Assembly: GCA_024234735.1 (NCBI GenBank) | Contig: JACKNV010000004.1 | Coordinates: forward strand, 62,001 to 126,000 | DNA: 64,000 bases | Reading direction: 5' to 3' | Origin: Pseudomonadales bacterium | GTDB taxonomy: Bacteria > Pseudomonadota > Gammaproteobacteria > Pseudomonadales > Halieaceae | Part shown: positions 24,283 to 33,343 of the stretch, piece after piece | Position numbering within the stretch: position 1 is the stretch's first letter | How the letters are laid out: each line of letters begins with the position of its first letter | Position numbers and translations under genes: made by a program | The notes under the pieces: model-generated | Databases searched by the model: none | What the model saw: the letters and a program-made list of their open reading frames with translations, nothing else | What the model was told of the DNA's origin: nothing

Positions 24283-25587
24283 CCACGTCCCGAAGGGCAC
24301 CCTGCCCAGCGCCAGCCCGCCGATCAGTAGCGCATTGGTCGGCACGATCATGTTGGTAAAGCCGTCACCGAACTGGAAGGCGAGCACGGCAACCTGTTGC
24401 GGCACGTCCACGAGCGTCGCCAGCGGCGACATGATCGGCATGGTGACAAAGGCCTGGCCACTGCCCGACGGTATGAAGAAGTTGCACAGGGACTGCACCA
24501 CCAGCATGCCGATGGCGGCCATGTCCGGCGGCAGCCCCTCGAGCAGCCCGGCGACCGCAAACACGATGGTGTCGATGATCTGGCCCTCCTCGAGCACGAC
24601 GGCGATGGTGCGCGCAAACCCGACGATCAGCGCCGGTGTGGCCATCCTGGCCGCGCCCTCGAGAAAGATACGGCTGGTGGTTCCCGCCGGGATACCCGCG
24701 ATGAGCGCCGCGAGCAGGCCGATGGCGAGAAACACCGCGTTCAGCTGGGGAATGTACCAGTGCAGGTTCGCAGCCCCGTAGACGAAGCCGGCAATACCCA
24801 CCAGGAATACCACCAGGATAGCGATGCGCCGCCCGGTCAGCGCGATATCGTGAGGTGCCTCAAAACCCTCGCTGAAATCGACGCCGGCCACCAGGCTGGC
24901 GGCGGGGTCCTGGCGCACCTTGCGCGCATAGCGGTACAGGTGGTGAAAGCCGAGCGCCAGGAACGGCAGCATCATCACCAGGCGCACTACCCAGCCAGAA
25001 GTCAGCGGCACCCCGGCTATGTTCTGCGCAACCAGCACGCCAAACGGGTTGATGCCGGCGCAACCCCAACCGATGGCGTAGGGAATCCAGACCATGCCCA
25101 TTGCCACCATGGCATCCATGCGCATCGCCAGCGACATGGTCACGATGATCGGCACCAGCGGCACGTACTCCTCGCCCATGCCGATGGTGAACGAGCCGAG
25201 GCTGAACAGCGCGAAACAGCCGGCGATGAGAATCCACGGGCTGTGGCCCAGATGGGCGACCGAGCGGTGCAGGACGGCATCGATCGCGCCACTGCTGCGC
25301 AGCACCTAGATCACCCCGCCGACCAGGAAAATCAGGAAGATGACGTCCTGGGCGTCGGCGAAACCGCTGCTGATGGACAGCAGGAACTGCCATGGCGGCA
25401 GCGTGACCCGGTCGTCGCCGGCGACCGGCTCGAAGGTACCGGCGACGACCATGTGACGCTCCGGGTCATGAGGATAGGGCTGACGCTCGAATTCGCCCTG
25501 GGGAACGACGTAGGACAGGGCCTGCGCGAACAGGATGAACGTGAAGATCAGTACGAGTGAATCGATCGACCACTTGCGCTCTGGCAT
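24178..25587 (-). pseudogene. YfcC/DcuC-type transporter interrupted by in-frame TAG
   Basis: Multi-spanning anion transporter of the YfcC/C4-dicarboxylate group, about 468 sense codons from ATG 25587, interrupted by one TAG at 25306-25308 and otherwise open. Upstream part: MPERKWSIDSLVLIF to FLIFLVGGVI; downstream part resumes as VLRSSGAIDAVL in the same frame, a region conserved in the family. The remainder is intact (SLGSFTIGMGEEYVPLVPII, NFFIPSGSGQAFVTMPIM). A GTG at 25303-25305 could restart a 375-aa product. A single substitution has probably inactivated it. The 3' end overlaps the convergent hydrolase. Confidence 0.8.
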
Positions 25588-25715
25588 GGCAACCCCCGGC
25601 TCCTGTTTGCCGCACAGTGTACGCAAAGGCAGGTGCGATGCTCAGCAAAAATATGTGAATTCGGCGAGCGGGCGATGCCGCGGCCGCTGCGCCTACGCGC
25701 CGCCATCGGGCACGC

Positions 25716-25755
25716 AATAGGCACACAAATATTGTGCCTATTTGACCTCGGTCAA
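25716..25755 (+). promoter_or_regulatory. Two operator-like dyads in divergent promoter
   Basis: AATAGGCACA (25716-25725), a 7-nt spacer, and TGTGCCTATT (25733-25742) form a perfect 10-bp inverted repeat. It abuts TTGACCTCGGTCAA (25742-25755), a 14-bp dyad with the TTGAC-N4-GTCAA form of FNR/CRP-superfamily sites. Both lie 50-90 bp before the DUF4185 gene. Confidence 0.6.
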
Positions 25756-25804
25756 GGCGCAGCCACGCGCTATCGACTAGCCTTGGTAATAGTGGGGGGG
25801 CCTT

Positions 25805-28072
25805 ATGCGCTATATAGAGCGGCGTTTGCAAGGAAAAAAAGCACTCCCGGCAGGACGACTGCCCGGCATCGCCCGGGCAGGAGTAGTACTGTGGTGCCTG
25901 GGCGCCACCCCTGGTATGGCAACCGTGGTCAAGGACCAGGGTCGGCTCTATGCCACGGCGGGTACTGTCGAGCTCAGCAGGGACACCCTGTCCCAGGCCA
26001 TCACCGCGGGCATCCCCGGCCAGCTGGCGGGCATCCAGATCAAGTTCAGGCGAGCGCTGCCAGTGCCGACGCCGGGTCTGGGGCTGGCCATCCGGGCGGG
26101 CGGCAACCCGCCCACGGGCAAGGTGCTGTATGCCGAGCAACTGGATCCCGGGCAGCACACCGCCGACCAGGTACTTACCTGGGACCTGCGCGGCGCCGAG
26201 CTGGTGTTCCAGCAGGGCGAGCAGTTCCTGCTGACCGTCAGCGCGACCGCCCCGGGCCTCGCCATCGCGGCCAACGATCCTCCAGGCTACCTGCAGGGCG
26301 AGCTGTACCTGAATGGCAGCCCACTGCCCCCGGGCGCCCTGAACGATATCGCCTTCATAAGCTACGTGGTGCAGCCGCCCGTCGATCCCGGGGAGGCGAT
26401 TCCGGCGCCCGGTGGGTACCCCCTGTTCGAGCCCGACCCCGAGCCGGGCCCGGATCCGGACGACAGACCGGACGAAGACCCCGGCGCCAGCGGTGACGCG
26501 AGCGGCCTGGTCATCGCCGCCAATGACCCGCCCGGGTACCAGGGGGGCATGCTGTATCGCAACGGTGCGCCGCTTGCCGCAAGCCAGCGCAACGATCTCG
26601 CCTTCATTACCTACATGGTGCCGGACAGCGCTGAGGCTGGGGATGATAACCAGGCCGGGCCGCCCGCGGTGGAAGACCAGGGGCGCATATTCGGCACCGA
26701 CGGCGTGGTCAGCCTCACCGCCGACAGCCTGGCCCAGTCGGTCACCGTGGGCGTTTCCGGCCAGCTCGCCGCCATCACCATGCAGTGGAATGCCGCGCTG
26801 CCGGAGCCACCGCCCCTGTTGAATCTCGGGTTGCTGGCCGGCGGCGACCCGTCTACCTGGGAGCCACTGTACGGCCAGCAACTGGATGTCGTGAAGGGGC
26901 TGGCAACCGATTCGTCGGGCGTATTCACCTGGGACCTGGGCCAGGCGAACCTGCACTTTGACGAGGGCGAGCAGTTCACCTTTACCCTGAGCGCGGAGCT
27001 GGGCCGGCAGGAGGTGCAGGTGGTGTCGACCAGGGATATCGGCGCGGTCGCCAACGACCCGCAGATCCTGTCCCGGGACTGCGGCTACAGCGCCCGGTTC
27101 CGCGGCAGGCTGGTATGGTTCTTTGGCGATACCATCCTGCGTACCCCCAACGCCGACGACCAGCAACTGCTGTGCAACTCCTGGTCCCTTAGCCTGGACG
27201 ACGACGGCGCCGACGGGGTGGGCGATTTCCTGCCACCGGTGGACGGGGTCGGCGCCTCCATGGCATTGGTACCCCTTACCGGCGAGGAGGCGGCCTTCAA
27301 CAGCAAACACTGGGATAAAGACTGCCAGGTAGAACCCTGCCGCAGCCGCTGGGCGATCTGGCCCGGAACGATCGCGGTGGATGCCAAGGCGGATGTCGCT
27401 TACGTGTTCTACCACAAGGTCCTGGTGGGCGCCGGCGACTACAACTTCACCCATGTGGGCCATTCAGTGGCCGTGCTGGACGACCTTGACGGCCCCGCCG
27501 AGCGGCCGGAATTCAGGCTTTTCAAGGACTACCCGACCCTGATGTTTGCCGGGGAGCGGGACGGTTTCGGCAGCGCCGCGGTGGCGGTGGGCCAGTTCCT
27601 GTTTATCTACGGCTGTGAGATGCAGGTCGAGGACGTCTATAAACCCTGCCGGCTTGCCAGGGTCAGGGTCGAGCGGGTGCTGGAGCGCAGGGCCTGGAAG
27701 TTCTACCAGGGCCAGGGTCAGTGGTCGCCCGACCTCGCCAGTGCCGTCACGGTGTTTCGCGGCAACAACATGATGTCGGTTTTCTACAACGAGTACCTGT
27801 CGCGCTACGTTGCCGTGTACAGCCAGCCGCTGGGCACCCGGGTGATGATGCGCACCGCCGAGCGACCCGAGGGACCGTGGTCCCGGGCGACCGAACTGTT
27901 CAAGTGCGACGAGTCCATGGGCTTCATGGGCTGGATCTACGATGCCCTGGCGCACCCGGAATTATCCACTGACGGCGGCAGGACCATGTATATCACCTAT
28001 TCCCGCCACACCGGGCTGTTCCGCACCGAGTTCCGCCTGGTCGCGGTGGAAGTGGCGCCACAGGCGCCGTGA
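25805..28072 (+). CDS. Secreted DUF4185-type beta-propeller protein with duplicated N-terminal domains
   Basis: 755 aa with an N-terminal hydrophobic signal (AGVVLWCLGATPGMA). The N-terminal half holds two copies of a beta-sandwich-like domain beginning VKDQGRLYATAGTVELS and VEDQGRIFGTDGVVSLT, each with PGQLAGI or SGQLAAI. A second short repeat also occurs twice (IAANDPPGY...NDIAFISY / NDLAFITY), around an acidic Asp/Pro linker. The C-terminal half (about 400-755) resembles DUF4185: LVWFFGDT, GQGQWSPD, MSVFYNEYLSRYVAVYS, RTAERPEGPWS. Such propellers are often carbohydrate-active. Substrate unknown. Confidence 0.75.
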   Translation: MRYIERRLQGKKALPAGRLPGIARAGVVLWCLGATPGMATVVKDQGRLYATAGTVELSRDTLSQAITAGIPGQLAGIQIKFRRALPVPTPGLGLAIRAGGNPPTGKVLYAEQLDPGQHTADQVLTWDLRGAELVFQQGEQFLLTVSATAPGLAIAANDPPGYLQGELYLNGSPLPPGALNDIAFISYVVQPPVDPGEAIPAPGGYPLFEPDPEPGPDPDDRPDEDPGASGDASGLVIAANDPPGYQGGMLYRNGAPLAASQRNDLAFITYMVPDSAEAGDDNQAGPPAVEDQGRIFGTDGVVSLTADSLAQSVTVGVSGQLAAITMQWNAALPEPPPLLNLGLLAGGDPSTWEPLYGQQLDVVKGLATDSSGVFTWDLGQANLHFDEGEQFTFTLSAELGRQEVQVVSTRDIGAVANDPQILSRDCGYSARFRGRLVWFFGDTILRTPNADDQQLLCNSWSLSLDDDGADGVGDFLPPVDGVGASMALVPLTGEEAAFNSKHWDKDCQVEPCRSRWAIWPGTIAVDAKADVAYVFYHKVLVGAGDYNFTHVGHSVAVLDDLDGPAERPEFRLFKDYPTLMFAGERDGFGSAAVAVGQFLFIYGCEMQVEDVYKPCRLARVRVERVLERRAWKFYQGQGQWSPDLASAVTVFRGNNMMSVFYNEYLSRYVAVYSQPLGTRVMMRTAERPEGPWSRATELFKCDESMGFMGWIYDALAHPELSTDGGRTMYITYSRHTGLFRTEFRLVAVEVAPQAP

Positions 28073-28112
28073 CTGGGGCAGTGGTGAACACCAGCGAGCG
28101 AGGGCCTGGCCA

Positions 28113-30491
28113 ATGACTGCAAAAACTCCGGCGATCGCCATGGCATGCCTGGCAATTTCCGCCCTGGCGGGGTGCCGGCACCCGCTGGCCATCGTCGGCC
28201 AGGGCGATATCATCGAGTTGAACGGCAGCGGGCGCGGCTGCAGCTTCGAGCAGTACGCGGCCAAAGACCCGGCCTGCGCGGTAAACGAGGTCGAGGGCGA
28301 CTACTTCGTCAATTACCGGGCCCGGCCCAGGCCGGGTTGGCGTTTCGTCCGCTGGGAAGGACCCTGTGCCGCCGACTCCGATTTCGGGCACTGCCGCCTG
28401 CAGATACCGGCGGCAATGGTCGCGAAGTGGGATGCGAGCGACGAGGACCTGCAGGCGCCACCCAGTACCGCGGTGTTCCAGCCCGTCAGCGGCAATACCG
28501 GGTACCTGCTCGCCGGCACGCCGGTTGCGGGAGTGGCCTACACCACCGCCACCCAGCAGGGCGTCACCGGCCTGGACGGCAGTTTCCAGTACGCCGAGGG
28601 TGAGCGCGTGCGCTTTGCCATCGGCGCCACCGTCCTGGGGGAGGTCGCCGGCCGGCCGCGGGTAACGCCCTTCGAGCTGGCTCGCTCGCCGCGGCTGAGG
28701 GGAATCCGCATCGCCTGGGCGCTGCGGAACGAGGACGACCCCTTCCAGCGGGTGATCAACCTCACCGTGCTGCTACACAGCCTGGACCGGGACGGTCTGC
28801 CCGGCAACGGCATCGTCATCACCCGGGGGGTGGCCGAGTTGCTGGCGCAGGTGCAACTGGCCGTGCACCAGCGGCCGGAGGAGTTCGGCGCCCCCGGGGC
28901 AGAAGGCGGCACCATGCTCGTCGCGCAGGACTGGGAGCGCTTCTTCGTCGACCCCACCCTGCGCCACCTGCTGGGCCGGGCCAACCGCGGCCAGCGCTTC
29001 AGCGCACCCCACGGCCTGGCGCAGCCCGCAATCGCCATACCCCGCCTCTACCAGGCGCTGGGCATAGACCCCCGCCTGTACGCCCTCAGTTACTCGCAGA
29101 CCGGCAACCCGCAGGATGGTGACAACTGGGCGCGCTACAGCTACGACTCCGCAGGCCGCCTGGTCGAGCATGAAATAAGCGGCTTCGGTGGCGGCACCGA
29201 GCGCTGGCAATACAACGAGCGTGGCCAGATGACCTTGCACCAGCAGGACGCCGACGAGGTGGATCACCACCTGACCACCGTGTCGAGCTACGACGGCCGC
29301 GGCAACCTGACCCACAGCGAGACCCAGTTCGGCGGCAACAACAGCGGCTGGACCGGATACCGCCTGGAACTGAACAGGCGCTACGACAGGGACGGCGTCG
29401 AGAGCGGGGAAGAGAATGTCAGGGCCAGCGAGGAAGGCAGCGAAACCGAGGTGGAGACCCACAGCCACAACTACGACAGCCACGGCAGGCTGGTGCGCCA
29501 TATATCGGGCAGCGAGTTCGCCTACAGTGACGGCTCGAGCTTTCACTCCGTTGACTATTTCGACTACCGGCACGACAACCAGGGCAACCTGAGGTACTAC
29601 TCCTCGGCCCAGGACGTGCAGGACGTCGACGGTGTCCCCGAAAACACCAGCAGCTGGTGGTACGACAAGGCGGGGCGGGTCACCCGGGCCGAATGGACCT
29701 CGGCCATCATTCCCGACCCGCAGGCCGAGCCCGCGCACTGGGTGCGCACCTGGCAGTACGATGCTCTTGGCAAAGTGGCGCGCTACCAGGACGGTGACGA
29801 AACCTGGTGGTTCCGCTACCGGTACGATGACGACGGGCGTACCGTGCGGCGCGAGCAGGTGCTGGCTGCCAGCGGTGCCGTGGGAGAAATCGTGACCTGG
29901 AGCTATGACGGCCGCGGCCGGGTGACGCGCAGGGAAATCACCAGCATTGGCACGTCACCCTACAATACCGGCGAGCGCCACACCGCGCTGCAATCCTGGC
30001 AGTATCACGCCAATGGCAGGGTCAGCCGGTATACCCACGAAAAGGCCGATGCGGTCACTGACCTGGGTGCCTCTTTCGCTATCTCCGAGCAGGAGGAATA
30101 CCAGTTCGATAACCGCGGCAACCTCACCCATTACACGTCATTACTGGGGATCGATTCAGGTGAGCCGCAGGAGCCATACCAACGCACCTATTCCTGGCAG
30201 TACGACAGCGCCGGTAATCTGGTGCGCGCCGAGGCAGCAAACGGCGAGGAGCGCTCCATACAGACCTGGCAATACGACGCCAATGGCAACCCCACTGCTT
30301 ACCAGGGCGACGAGGACGGCGACGGCATGTACGAGCAGAGCGCACAATACCGCTACCAGAAAACGGGCTGGGGCTTTCTGTTTGCCGGGGTCTCCCCCTT
30401 CGGCTCCAACCTGCCGCTGCCGGAGAAGCCGGGGCAAAGCTTCGACTACATTCCCCCACCGCAACCGCCGCCAGTGGTGCCAGGGCGCTAG
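28113..30491 (+). CDS. YD-repeat (RHS-like) lipoprotein
   Basis: 792 aa from ATG 28113. The lipoprotein signal ends in ISALAGC. An N-terminal domain (PGWRFVRWEGPC) resembles bacterial repeat domains, followed by a stretch typical of predicted surface adhesins (VAGVAYTTATQQGVTGLDGSFQY). From about residue 320 to the end there are roughly a dozen YD-type repeats such as YSYDSAGRLVEHE, WQYNERGQMTLH and YDGRGNLTHSE. No RHS core cleavage motif or C-terminal toxin is visible; the protein ends in a proline-rich tail. Likely a surface or periplasmic structural or adhesive protein. It lies 40 bp after the DUF4185 gene. Confidence 0.8.
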   Translation: MTAKTPAIAMACLAISALAGCRHPLAIVGQGDIIELNGSGRGCSFEQYAAKDPACAVNEVEGDYFVNYRARPRPGWRFVRWEGPCAADSDFGHCRLQIPAAMVAKWDASDEDLQAPPSTAVFQPVSGNTGYLLAGTPVAGVAYTTATQQGVTGLDGSFQYAEGERVRFAIGATVLGEVAGRPRVTPFELARSPRLRGIRIAWALRNEDDPFQRVINLTVLLHSLDRDGLPGNGIVITRGVAELLAQVQLAVHQRPEEFGAPGAEGGTMLVAQDWERFFVDPTLRHLLGRANRGQRFSAPHGLAQPAIAIPRLYQALGIDPRLYALSYSQTGNPQDGDNWARYSYDSAGRLVEHEISGFGGGTERWQYNERGQMTLHQQDADEVDHHLTTVSSYDGRGNLTHSETQFGGNNSGWTGYRLELNRRYDRDGVESGEENVRASEEGSETEVETHSHNYDSHGRLVRHISGSEFAYSDGSSFHSVDYFDYRHDNQGNLRYYSSAQDVQDVDGVPENTSSWWYDKAGRVTRAEWTSAIIPDPQAEPAHWVRTWQYDALGKVARYQDGDETWWFRYRYDDDGRTVRREQVLAASGAVGEIVTWSYDGRGRVTRREITSIGTSPYNTGERHTALQSWQYHANGRVSRYTHEKADAVTDLGASFAISEQEEYQFDNRGNLTHYTSLLGIDSGEPQEPYQRTYSWQYDSAGNLVRAEAANGEERSIQTWQYDANGNPTAYQGDEDGDGMYEQSAQYRYQKTGWGFLFAGVSPFGSNLPLPEKPGQSFDYIPPPQPPPVVPGR

Positions 30492-30572
30492 TTTTCGCTC
30501 CCCGCGCTTTTTTGTCGCCGGCGCTTCCCCTACACTGGGCGCTTTTGCGCACTCCCACCCAGAGGCGACCGG

Positions 30573-32441
30573 ATGAGCGATACCCCCCCTGCCAGCCCTG
30601 CCACCGACACCCCCGGCCCGTCGGCGGCGGGGGAAGCGCCACTGCTCGCCTTTGCCGATTGCGACCTGGTCGGCATCAACAACGCCATGATGCTGGTGCT
30701 CAACCGTCACAACGGCAACCAGCAGATCATGGCGCCGCAAGTGGTAGAGGGGCTCAAAACCTGCAGCACCTTCCGACCCCTGGCCGAGCACGCCGCCCAC
30801 CTGGCCGCCACCCGGCCCGAGCTCAAGGGGCAGCGGGAGACGGCCCTGTCCGCCCTGGAAAACGTCCTGGCCGGCGGCATGCTGCTGCCGGCGAGGGATA
30901 TCCTGGCGCGTTTGCAGCAGCCGGCGCCCTCCCCCCGCGCCGCCACCAGGGTGTTCATTATCACCTGCGACCGGCCGGCGTCCCTGCAGCGCCTGCTGGA
31001 GAGCATGCTGCAGGCGGGCAACCTCAGCCAGCACAACGCCCTGATGGTGGTGGACGACTCCAGGGATGCCGCCAACCGCGAGGCCAACCGCGAGGCGGTG
31101 GTGAATTTCAACCTGCGAAGTGCCAAGGACATGCTGTACGTGGGGCCACAGGCGCAGCAGGCACTGCTGGACGGCCTGGTGGCGCGACTGCCAGAACACC
31201 AAAGCGGGATCCGTTTCCTGGTGGATGCCGCCAGGTGGCGGGACGAGCCCAGCTACGGCCGCTCGCGCACCCTGTGCCTGCTGTTTTCCGTGGGCTACCG
31301 GGCCATCATGATGGATGACGATGTCCTCTGTCAGGCCATACACTCACCCCTGCAGGACGCCGGTATCGGCATCGGCAGCGGGGGCCTGCGCAAGGCCGCT
31401 TTCTACGCCAGCCAGGCGGAACTCATGCGCAGCGGCAGGCCAGCGGATTTCGACCCGCTCAGCGGCCACGCCAGCCTGCTGGGCAGTTCGCTGGGGCACT
31501 GCCTGCACACCCTCAACAACGGCCCGCTGGCCGAAGCACAGTTGCGCGACGTCAATGCCGCGCTGGCCAACGTGCTGTGCAGCGACTCCCCGGTGCTGGT
31601 GACCCAGTGCGGCTCGCTGGGCGACCCCGGCACCGGCAACGCCCACTGGGGCCAGTACCTGGGAGAGGACTCCGTCGCCCGCCTGGCGGCGGCGCCGCAG
31701 GGGGTAGCGGCGGCCCTGCAGGATCGCCTCAACTGGCTGGGCAGCAGCCGGCCCAATATCTTCAAGATGCCCTTCATGTCACAGGTCACCGGCCTGGACA
31801 ACAGCCGCCTGCTACCGCCGTACTTTCCGGCGTTCCGTGGAGAAGATGCCCTGTTCGGCGCCATGCTGGTGAGCATGCACCCGCGCAGCGTGGCCCTGGA
31901 GTACCCCTGGAGCGTGCCCCACCTGCCGCTGGAGCCGCGCGCCTTCGACCTCGATGCCCCGGTCCCCGCGGGCGGCGGCATACCCCTGTTCGCCCGCTAC
32001 CTGACCGAACGCATCGACTACCACGACGCCCTGGACCCACAGCAACAACTCGACGCGTTGGCCCAAGAGGCCCTGCGCACGGCCGCCCGCAGCGATACCA
32101 CGCTGGTGGCTGACTACCGGGCGGAACTGGCCCGGGGGCACGCCGAGCAGTTGTACATCCTGCAGAACCAGTATCACGGCGCCCGGCAACTGGGCGCGCC
32201 GCAATGGCAGGCCTACCTGCAGCGCCGTATCGAGGAGGTCCAGGGGTTCCTCTCCAGCGCCCAGAGCCCGGCTGCCATGGCCGGCTCGCCAGGGGACACC
32301 GCCGAGGCGGGCGCGCTGGCCGGGTTTCGCGAGCTGGCGCGCGGTTTTGCCGCCGGGATGAACGCCTGGGTCGCTACCCGCGAGGCCGCTTCCGCCCTGG
32401 TGGAAGAGCTGGTCGACTCGGGAACGTTGCGGCCGCTGTGA
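30573..32441 (+). CDS. Putative GT-A-like glycosyltransferase / hypothetical
   Basis: 622-aa cytoplasmic protein. After about 125 residues comes a nucleotide-sugar-transferase-like segment: TRVFIITCDRPASLQRLLES, then NALMVVDDS, and later AIMMDDDV, matching the strand-loop and DxD pattern of family-2-like GT-A enzymes. The central part includes GEDALFGAML, reminiscent of a catalytic acceptor-site motif. The C-terminal 150 residues are helical and unassigned. The stop overlaps the next start (GTGA). Function as a glycosyltransferase is inference. Confidence 0.6.
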   Translation: MSDTPPASPATDTPGPSAAGEAPLLAFADCDLVGINNAMMLVLNRHNGNQQIMAPQVVEGLKTCSTFRPLAEHAAHLAATRPELKGQRETALSALENVLAGGMLLPARDILARLQQPAPSPRAATRVFIITCDRPASLQRLLESMLQAGNLSQHNALMVVDDSRDAANREANREAVVNFNLRSAKDMLYVGPQAQQALLDGLVARLPEHQSGIRFLVDAARWRDEPSYGRSRTLCLLFSVGYRAIMMDDDVLCQAIHSPLQDAGIGIGSGGLRKAAFYASQAELMRSGRPADFDPLSGHASLLGSSLGHCLHTLNNGPLAEAQLRDVNAALANVLCSDSPVLVTQCGSLGDPGTGNAHWGQYLGEDSVARLAAAPQGVAAALQDRLNWLGSSRPNIFKMPFMSQVTGLDNSRLLPPYFPAFRGEDALFGAMLVSMHPRSVALEYPWSVPHLPLEPRAFDLDAPVPAGGGIPLFARYLTERIDYHDALDPQQQLDALAQEALRTAARSDTTLVADYRAELARGHAEQLYILQNQYHGARQLGAPQWQAYLQRRIEEVQGFLSSAQSPAAMAGSPGDTAEAGALAGFRELARGFAAGMNAWVATREAASALVEELVDSGTLRPL

Positions 32442-33343
32442 CTGCCGTGAGCCGCATTCATTCGCGGCGCCTGCCGCCACGCCTGGCTCGGCACTGCTGG
32501 CTAGCGCTGTTACTGCTGGGCGCGATGCCGACCAGCGCCGCCTGCCTGACGGATGCCGAGGTGGTAGCACTGATGAGCGCCTACGACGCCGGCACGCCGG
32601 CGGCCAACCCGGGGCCTGCCTCGCTCGCCGATGGCGAATGCAGCCGGGCCAAGTTCAACCAGTTGCTGCAGCACCGGCTGGGGTCGCCGATCGGCTACAA
32701 GGCGGGCCTGACCAATGCCGCGCTGCAGCGCCGCTTTCACCACAATGAACCAGTACGCGGCACCCTCTATGCACCCATGTTGCTGGCGGACGGTGCCACG
32801 GTGGACGCCGCTTTCGGTGCCCGGCCGATGTTCGAGGCCGACCTGCTGGTGCGGGTGAGCAGCGCCGCGGTCAACCAGGCCGACAACCCGCTGGAAGTAC
32901 TGGCCGCAATCGACCAGCTCATTCCCTTTATCGAACTGCCCGACCTGCTGGTAGCGGACCCTTCGACCCTGGACGGCGTGGCCATCACGGCGATCAACGT
33001 GGGGGCACGCCTGGGCGTCGCCGGCACACCGCTGCCGGTACAGACCAGCGCCGCCTTCGCGCAGCAGTTGCGTGATATGCAGGTCGTCCTGCGCGGCGAT
33101 GGCGTGGAACTGGATCGAGGACAGGGCAGCGATATCCTGGGGCATCCCCTCAATGCCGTTATCTGGCTCGCTCGCGATCTGGCGCGCCAGGGAAAGGCCC
33201 TGCAGCCGGGCGACCTGGTCAGTCTGGGGTCTTTCTCGAGCCTGCGCCCGCCCCGCCCGGGCCTGGCGGTGGAAGTGGAATACCTGGGCCTGCCGGGAAA
33301 TCCCCTGGTACACGTCAACTTCCGGAACTCACCGGCGCCATGA
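32438..33343 (+). CDS. Exported 2-keto-4-pentenoate hydratase-like protein
   Basis: 301 aa from GTG 32438, overlapping the previous stop. Residues about 10-34 form a Sec signal (LARHCWLALLLLGAMPTSAA). The mature part follows the MhpD/FAH-superfamily pattern: RLGSPIGYKAGLTNAALQRRF, GARPMFEADLLVRV, IELPDLL, and a C-terminal GDLVSLGSFSSL. Homologues are normally cytoplasmic and act in meta-cleavage pathways; export is unusual. The ATG of the antiporter overlaps its stop. Confidence 0.8.
   Translation: MTAVSRIHSRRLPPRLARHCWLALLLLGAMPTSAACLTDAEVVALMSAYDAGTPAANPGPASLADGECSRAKFNQLLQHRLGSPIGYKAGLTNAALQRRFHHNEPVRGTLYAPMLLADGATVDAAFGARPMFEADLLVRVSSAAVNQADNPLEVLAAIDQLIPFIELPDLLVADPSTLDGVAITAINVGARLGVAGTPLPVQTSAAFAQQLRDMQVVLRGDGVELDRGQGSDILGHPLNAVIWLARDLARQGKALQPGDLVSLGSFSSLRPPRPGLAVEVEYLGLPGNPLVHVNFRNSPAP

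Noticed and set aside
24397..25560. 387-codon forward frame
   Set aside because: Antisense to the transporter pseudogene; typical His/Gln/Arg shadow composition.
25466..27463. 665-codon open frame on the reverse strand
   Set aside because: Antisense to the DUF4185 gene, no domain pattern; a GC-rich shadow frame.
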